Origin: Candidatus Vecturithrix granuli
GTDB taxonomy: Bacteria; Moduliflexota; Moduliflexia; Moduliflexales; Moduliflexaceae
Direction of reading: 5' to 3'
DNA: 64,000 nt
Assembly: GCA_000739535.1 (NCBI GenBank)
Contig: DF820469.1
Location: 232,207-296,206 of the forward strand
Below the pieces are notes generated by a model. That model was not told the DNA's origin and made no database searches. It was given only the letters and a program-made list of their open reading frames with translations. Below are positions 60,835 through 64,000 of this stretch, one piece after another. The number at the start of each line of letters is the position of its first letter. Within the stretch, counting starts at the first letter, position 1. Position numbers and translations under genes: made by a program.

Positions 60835-60949
60835 ATCACAGCATTATTTACTTGCATTGAACAGGGGAGAGTATTCAACCCATTATCCATTAAGGATGTA
60901 TACTGAAAGAGCGGGCCTTTTGAAAAACTCAGCTTTTAAAGGACAATAT

Positions 60950-61918
60950 ATGAACGAATGGATAAAAGTATTTGCTCCGGCGACAGTGGCAAATGTAGGC
61001 CCCGGATTTGATATTCTGGGATTTGCGGTTGGGGAACCTGGCGACGTGATTGCAGCGCGAAAATCACAGACCGTTGGAGTGAGTCTGGCGAACATCCACT
61101 ATGCGCGCAAAGGGGATGTGGGACGACTACCGGGAGGAATCCGGAATACCGCAGTCATTGCGGCCATGAACGTGCTCCGGACTTTGCAGCAGCGCGGTTT
61201 TGTTGAAAAAACGGCCGGTGTGGAACTCGCTTTATACAAAAACATGCCTTTAGGTAGCGGATTGGGAAGCAGTGGGGCGAGCGCCGTTGCAGCGGCCTGG
61301 GCAGTGAATGTGTTGTTTGGGCAACCTCTCGCCAAACATGATCCGGATATTATTCTGGCCTGTATTCAAGCCGAAGCGAGTTCAAGCGGTTTTCACGCTG
61401 ATAATGTCGCTCCGGCCATGCTAGGGGGAGTCGTGTTAATCCGCAGTTACGAGCCGCTGGATATTATTCCGCTTGACGCCCCGCAAGAGATGGTGTGCGT
61501 GATTGTATTGCCCGAATATGAAGTGTCAACCAGGAAAGCCAGAGCCGTGCTGCCGGAACAAGTGGCATTGAAAGAAGTCGTTATTCCGCATTATGCCAAT
61601 GTCGCCGGAGTTGTCGCCGGAATTCTGAAAAAAGATCTGGCGTTGTTTGGACGTTCGATTGATGATCGCATTGTCGAACCAGCGCGCGCACATCTTATTC
61701 CCGGATTTTATGCTGTAAAAGAGGCGGCTTTGAAATCCGGAGCATTGGGATGTTCCATCAGCGGAGCAGGTCCATCGGTATTTGCGATTACCGATGATCT
61801 CGAACGAGGCCGGGAAATTGGACAGGCGATGGCGCAGAGTTTTGCAGAGCACGGTATTGCTGAGAGTCACATTTATGTTTCTTCGGTGAATCGGGAGGGA
61901 GTAAAACGAATAGAATAA
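60950..61918 (+). CDS. thrB: Homoserine kinase (GHMP family)
   Basis: A 322-residue cytoplasmic GHMP kinase. The N-terminal APATVANVGPGFDILGFAVG and the ATP-binding PLGSGLGSSGASAVAAAWAV (about 100-119) are signatures of ThrB, as are SGFHADNVAPAMLGG and the C-terminal GCSISGAGPSVFAI. It phosphorylates L-homoserine for threonine synthesis. The length matches ThrB. No thrC or hom gene is adjacent. The ATG at 60950 follows AAAGGA; an upstream extension exists but runs through AT-rich DNA. Confidence 0.92.
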   Translation: MNEWIKVFAPATVANVGPGFDILGFAVGEPGDVIAARKSQTVGVSLANIHYARKGDVGRLPGGIRNTAVIAAMNVLRTLQQRGFVEKTAGVELALYKNMPLGSGLGSSGASAVAAAWAVNVLFGQPLAKHDPDIILACIQAEASSSGFHADNVAPAMLGGVVLIRSYEPLDIIPLDAPQEMVCVIVLPEYEVSTRKARAVLPEQVALKEVVIPHYANVAGVVAGILKKDLALFGRSIDDRIVEPARAHLIPGFYAVKEAALKSGALGCSISGAGPSVFAITDDLERGREIGQAMAQSFAEHGIAESHIYVSSVNREGVKRIE

Positions 61919-61939
61919 AGGCGCTATTTGCGTTACAAG

Positions 61940-61972
61940 AAAAACCGAGTTTTTTCAAAAAACTCGGTTTTT
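61940..61972. terminator. Family A hairpin after thrB
   Basis: AAAAACCGAGTTTTTT and complement, followed by T residues, 22 bases past the thrB stop codon. Probably an intrinsic terminator. Confidence 0.75.
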
Positions 61973-61992
61973 AGTTATTTCCTCCTCTGAAA

Positions 61993-62057
61993 ATGTAGCG
62001 CGAAACTCCAGTTTCGCGCATCGTTGACAGCCGCGAAACTGGAGTTTCGCGGTACAT
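61993..62057. repeat. Family C palindrome before rsmI
   Basis: ATGTAGCGCGAAACTCCAG and complement. A conserved tail (GTGAGCCAGAGGCTCATGA, 62076-62094) follows it and supplies the AGAGG and ATG of rsmI. Confidence 0.85.
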
Positions 62058-62091
62058 CTTGTTTTCATTGTGTCAGGTGAGCCAGAGGCTC

Positions 62092-62943
62092 ATGATACCT
62101 TTTATGAATATACCGGGTACGCTCTACATTGTTAGTACGCCGATTGGGAATCTGGAAGATATCACCCTGCGGGCTTTACGGATTCTGAAAGAAGTTGATC
62201 TGATCGCCGCTGAAGATACCAGACACACGCGAAAGCTCCTTTCAGCTTACGACATTCATACCCCGTTGACCAGTTATTTTGACCAGAATGAAACTCAAAA
62301 AAGTGGGTATTTGCTTCAAAATCTTCTAGACGGAAAATCTATCGCTCTTGTCTCTGATGCCGGAACTCCTGGAATTTCCGATCCGGGCTATGCAGTGATT
62401 GTCGCAGCTATTGCCCAACAAATCCAGGTCGTTCCAATTCCTGGCCCATCAGCGATTATCACGGCCTTAACCGTCTCAGGATTGGCGCTTGATAGTTTTG
62501 TGTTTATTGGTTTCTTGACAAATAAACACAGCGCGCGTATCAAACAATTGAAAGCTATTCAATCTGAACAGAAAACATTGGTATGTTATGCGTCGCCGCA
62601 CCATATTCGCCAGACGCTCATTGATATTCATAAGATTTTGGGAAATCGCCGGATCGCAGCGGCGCGTGAGCTTACGAAAAAGTTTGAAGAAATTGTACGT
62701 GGAACCGTGGAGACCGTGATTGAACATTTTTCTGAGAATATTGAAGCGAAAGGAGAGTTTACCCTGGTGATCGAAGGATCTGAAACTCCTGAAAAAAAGG
62801 AGATTGATCCGGAGATGATTCTGCGCGAACTGCAAAAGTGCATAACTGAGCAAAACTTGAGCAAAAAAGATGCAGTCAAATATGTCGTGGACACGTTTGG
62901 CCTTCCGAAAAATCCTGTATATCAACAAAGTTTAAAACTTTGA
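62092..62943 (+). CDS. rsmI: 16S rRNA (cytidine-1402-2'-O)-methyltransferase
   Basis: A 283-residue SAM methyltransferase of the tetrapyrrole-methylase fold. Family motifs: GTLYIVSTPIGNLEDITLRALRIL at the start, LIAAEDTRHTRKLL, SLVSDAGTPGISDPGY, IPGPSAI and the RELTKKFEE stretch. It adds the 2'-O-methyl to C1402 of 16S rRNA near the P site. The start is ambiguous. ATG 62092 has an AGAGG site contributed by the tail of a palindromic repeat, while ATG 62104 gives the more usual MNIPGTLY start without a ribosome site. It is probably monocistronic. Confidence 0.92.
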   Translation: MIPFMNIPGTLYIVSTPIGNLEDITLRALRILKEVDLIAAEDTRHTRKLLSAYDIHTPLTSYFDQNETQKSGYLLQNLLDGKSIALVSDAGTPGISDPGYAVIVAAIAQQIQVVPIPGPSAIITALTVSGLALDSFVFIGFLTNKHSARIKQLKAIQSEQKTLVCYASPHHIRQTLIDIHKILGNRRIAAARELTKKFEEIVRGTVETVIEHFSENIEAKGEFTLVIEGSETPEKKEIDPEMILRELQKCITEQNLSKKDAVKYVVDTFGLPKNPVYQQSLKL

Positions 62944-62958
62944 GTATGATCAATATCA

Positions 62959-62989
62959 ACAAGAGCATCGTCTATTGCGATGCTCTTGT
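62959..62989 (+). terminator. Hairpin after rsmI
   Basis: A 12-bp stem (ACAAGAGCATCG and complement) with a 7-base loop, 15 bases after the rsmI stop codon. There is little T-run, so it may be weak. Confidence 0.5.
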
Positions 62990-63018
62990 GAACTGTCCAT
63001 AAGAGGAGCGTGCCATCT

Positions 63019-63687
63019 ATGCTGAAAAAACTCGGAATCCAATTCTATATTGCAGCGGCCTTGCTTATTATCGGAATTGTATTGACTCAATGGGTTCCGC
63101 AAGGAAAATCAATGCCATTGCAAAAAGACTTACTCACCTTTCCGGATCAATTGGGCAAGTGGGAAGGAAAACCGCATGAACCCTTTGATCCGAAAATCCT
63201 GGAAGTGTTGCGTGTTGATGATTATCTGAACCGCTATTATTACAACCCTGAAGGACAATGGATTTCGCTCTATGTCGGGTATTTTCGCGATCAAATGACC
63301 GGCGAGATGATTCATTCGCCTCGTAATTGTCTGCCGGGTTCCGGATGGAATTTTACCGAGATGCAAAACGTAACGCTTGAGGTTCCAGGCAATCCTTCGC
63401 TGAAAATCAATGCGGTTCGTTCAGTCCTGATAAGTGGACAACAACGAATGCTCACTTATTACTGGTATCAGGCGCGCGGGCGATTTTTAACCAGTGAATA
63501 TTGGGATCGAGTGTATCTGGTCCTGGACGCTATGCGATACCATCGCACTGACGGCGCATTGATTCGTGTGTTAACCCCTTTACCGAAAGAAGGCAGTTTT
63601 GAAGAGATCGAAGCTCAGATGCAGGATTTTATTCTCCAATTTACGCCAACCTTAGTTTCTGATTATTTCCCGCCTGCTGTGGGATAA
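63019..63687 (+). CDS. EpsI-family (exosortase-associated, DUF3485) protein
   Basis: A 222-residue protein with one N-terminal transmembrane helix (about 6-24, IQFYIAAALLIIGIVLTQWV) and an exported domain. The family signature HSPRNCLPGSGW with a conserved Cys is present, with the typical YYWYQARGR segment and a C-terminal helical tail. EpsI proteins accompany exosortases and are thought to help surface polysaccharide or PEP-CTERM protein handling. No exosortase is seen, but the O-antigen-ligase protein at 5.9-7.8 kb belongs to the same general pathway. The ATG at 63019 has a GAGGAG site; a GTG 9 bases upstream is too close to it. Confidence 0.85.
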   Translation: MLKKLGIQFYIAAALLIIGIVLTQWVPQGKSMPLQKDLLTFPDQLGKWEGKPHEPFDPKILEVLRVDDYLNRYYYNPEGQWISLYVGYFRDQMTGEMIHSPRNCLPGSGWNFTEMQNVTLEVPGNPSLKINAVRSVLISGQQRMLTYYWYQARGRFLTSEYWDRVYLVLDAMRYHRTDGALIRVLTPLPKEGSFEEIEAQMQDFILQFTPTLVSDYFPPAVG

Positions 63688-63712
63688 TTTTGCAGTTTTT
63701 GAGAAACACTTT

Positions 63713-63747
63713 AAAACCGAGTTTTTTGAAAAAACTCGGTTTTTTTC
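63713..63747. terminator. Family A hairpin between epsI and carbonic anhydrase
   Basis: AAAACCGAGTTTTTT pairs with the complement AAAAAACTCGGTTTT and is followed by further T residues. It separates two convergent genes and could terminate both. Confidence 0.8.
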
Positions 63748-63765
63748 TGCTCCAAGAGACCCTTG

Positions 63766-64000
63766 TTATATAACAACTTTACCTGTAGCAAGTTGGTAAT
63801 AAGCTCCGACGACCTCAAGGGAGCCATCTTGCACCGCCCGGGATAAAATCGGTTCGGTTGTTTTAATCTGCTCAACTATGCGGGTCATATTGGCTTTGAT
63901 CGCATTCTCAAGCGCATTTCCGGCCTGAGTCTTCGCCTGCGAAACCGCCGGTTGGATGGCATTGAGGAGGCTTCCGAGATGTCCATGTACTTCTCCTCCC
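63766..64000 (-). CDS. Beta-class carbonic anhydrase, C-terminal part (partial)
   Basis: The minus strand, from the right edge to a TAA at 63766-63768, encodes 77 residues. They include GEVHGHLGSLLNAIQPAVSQ, NMTRIVEQIKTTEPILSRAV and the end GAYYQLATGKVVI. This is the C-terminal pattern of beta-carbonic anhydrases (hydration of CO2 to bicarbonate with zinc): GHxGSLLxAIxPAV, VxxxVExLxxxEPIL and VGAxYxLxTGxV. The zinc ligands lie beyond the window and cannot be checked. It converges with the epsI gene across a hairpin. Confidence 0.75.
   Translation of the reverse strand, partial: GGEVHGHLGSLLNAIQPAVSQAKTQAGNALENAIKANMTRIVEQIKTTEPILSRAVQDGSLEVVGAYYQLATGKVVI

Noticed and set aside
1-64000. CRISPR array
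   Set aside because: No regularly spaced direct repeats with unique spacers; the repeats seen are palindromic and dispersed, and the octamer array has no spacers.
1-64000. tRNA or rRNA genes
   Set aside because: Inspection of the gaps showed no cloverleaf with a conserved GTTCGA-type loop and no rRNA segments; a covariance search could not be run.

Overview
The window reads as chromosomal DNA of a free-living, diderm-type heterotrophic bacterium of moderate GC. Pointers are periplasmic solute-binding proteins with signal peptides, an HlyD/MacA-type periplasmic adaptor, an O-antigen-ligase-like protein, an EpsI protein and a complete set of 2-oxoglutarate dehydrogenase genes. The genome carries many short palindromic repeats. 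The mix of genes is reminiscent of uncultivated phyla such as Modulibacteria (KSB3), but this is only an impression and no marker gene here settles it. No rRNA, tRNA, CRISPR array, transposase or phage gene was recognised.

Layout: 0.2-4.3 kb holds three minus-strand exported or anchored proteins, the first a trypsin-TPR-DUF1566 fusion. 4.5-9.1 kb holds a DUF4432 aldose-epimerase-like gene, an O-antigen ligase/TPR protein and LarC. 9.2-10.7 kb has a toxin-antitoxin-like pair and TlyA. 11.1-15.6 kb has an orphan RND/ABC adaptor and a four-gene run (conserved hypothetical, TspO-like, MutT, cupin). 15.7-21.5 kb has a CUT2-type sugar ABC transporter (ATPase and two permeases, no cognate binding protein) flanked by two SBP_bac_3 proteins. 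21.7-27.4 kb has PaaK, a tandem-ACT protein, PxpA and two envelope proteins. 27.4-39.2 kb has sucA, then a 6.4 kb insert (IdeS-like protease and a very large tandem-cyclase/AAA/TPR regulator), then sucB and lpd. 39.3-42.0 kb is a PAS-PAS-GGDEF-EAL protein.

The accessory core is 42-49 kb. It holds an inverted-repeat element, a frameshifted gene coupled to a fascin-like beta-trefoil protein, and a compact four-gene module. That module comprises a sigma-factor-like protein, a short helical adaptor, a longer tandem paralogue of it with a beta-rich C-terminus, and an 889-residue protein fusing a Lon-type (S16) serine protease domain, a TIR domain and an alpha-helical repeat tail. I read it as a candidate anti-phage or stress-triggered conflict system. 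It is the most interesting locus in the window.

49-64 kb returns to metabolism: an enolase-superfamily dehydratase beside a CUT1-type sugar ABC transporter without ATPase, an ATC-hydrolase-like protein, two zinc-type dehydrogenases, a mannitol-1-phosphate dehydrogenase relative, homoserine kinase, RsmI, EpsI and the C-terminus of a beta-carbonic anhydrase running off the right edge.

At least four families of palindromic elements recur between genes: A, AACCGAGTTTTTT-type hairpins; B, GTTGTTTCGGGAA-type; C, GTAGCGCGAAACTCC-type; D, CTACAAGGATTT-type. Several sit directly against start codons, and one element relative (family E) appears to have been absorbed in frame into the sucB linker.
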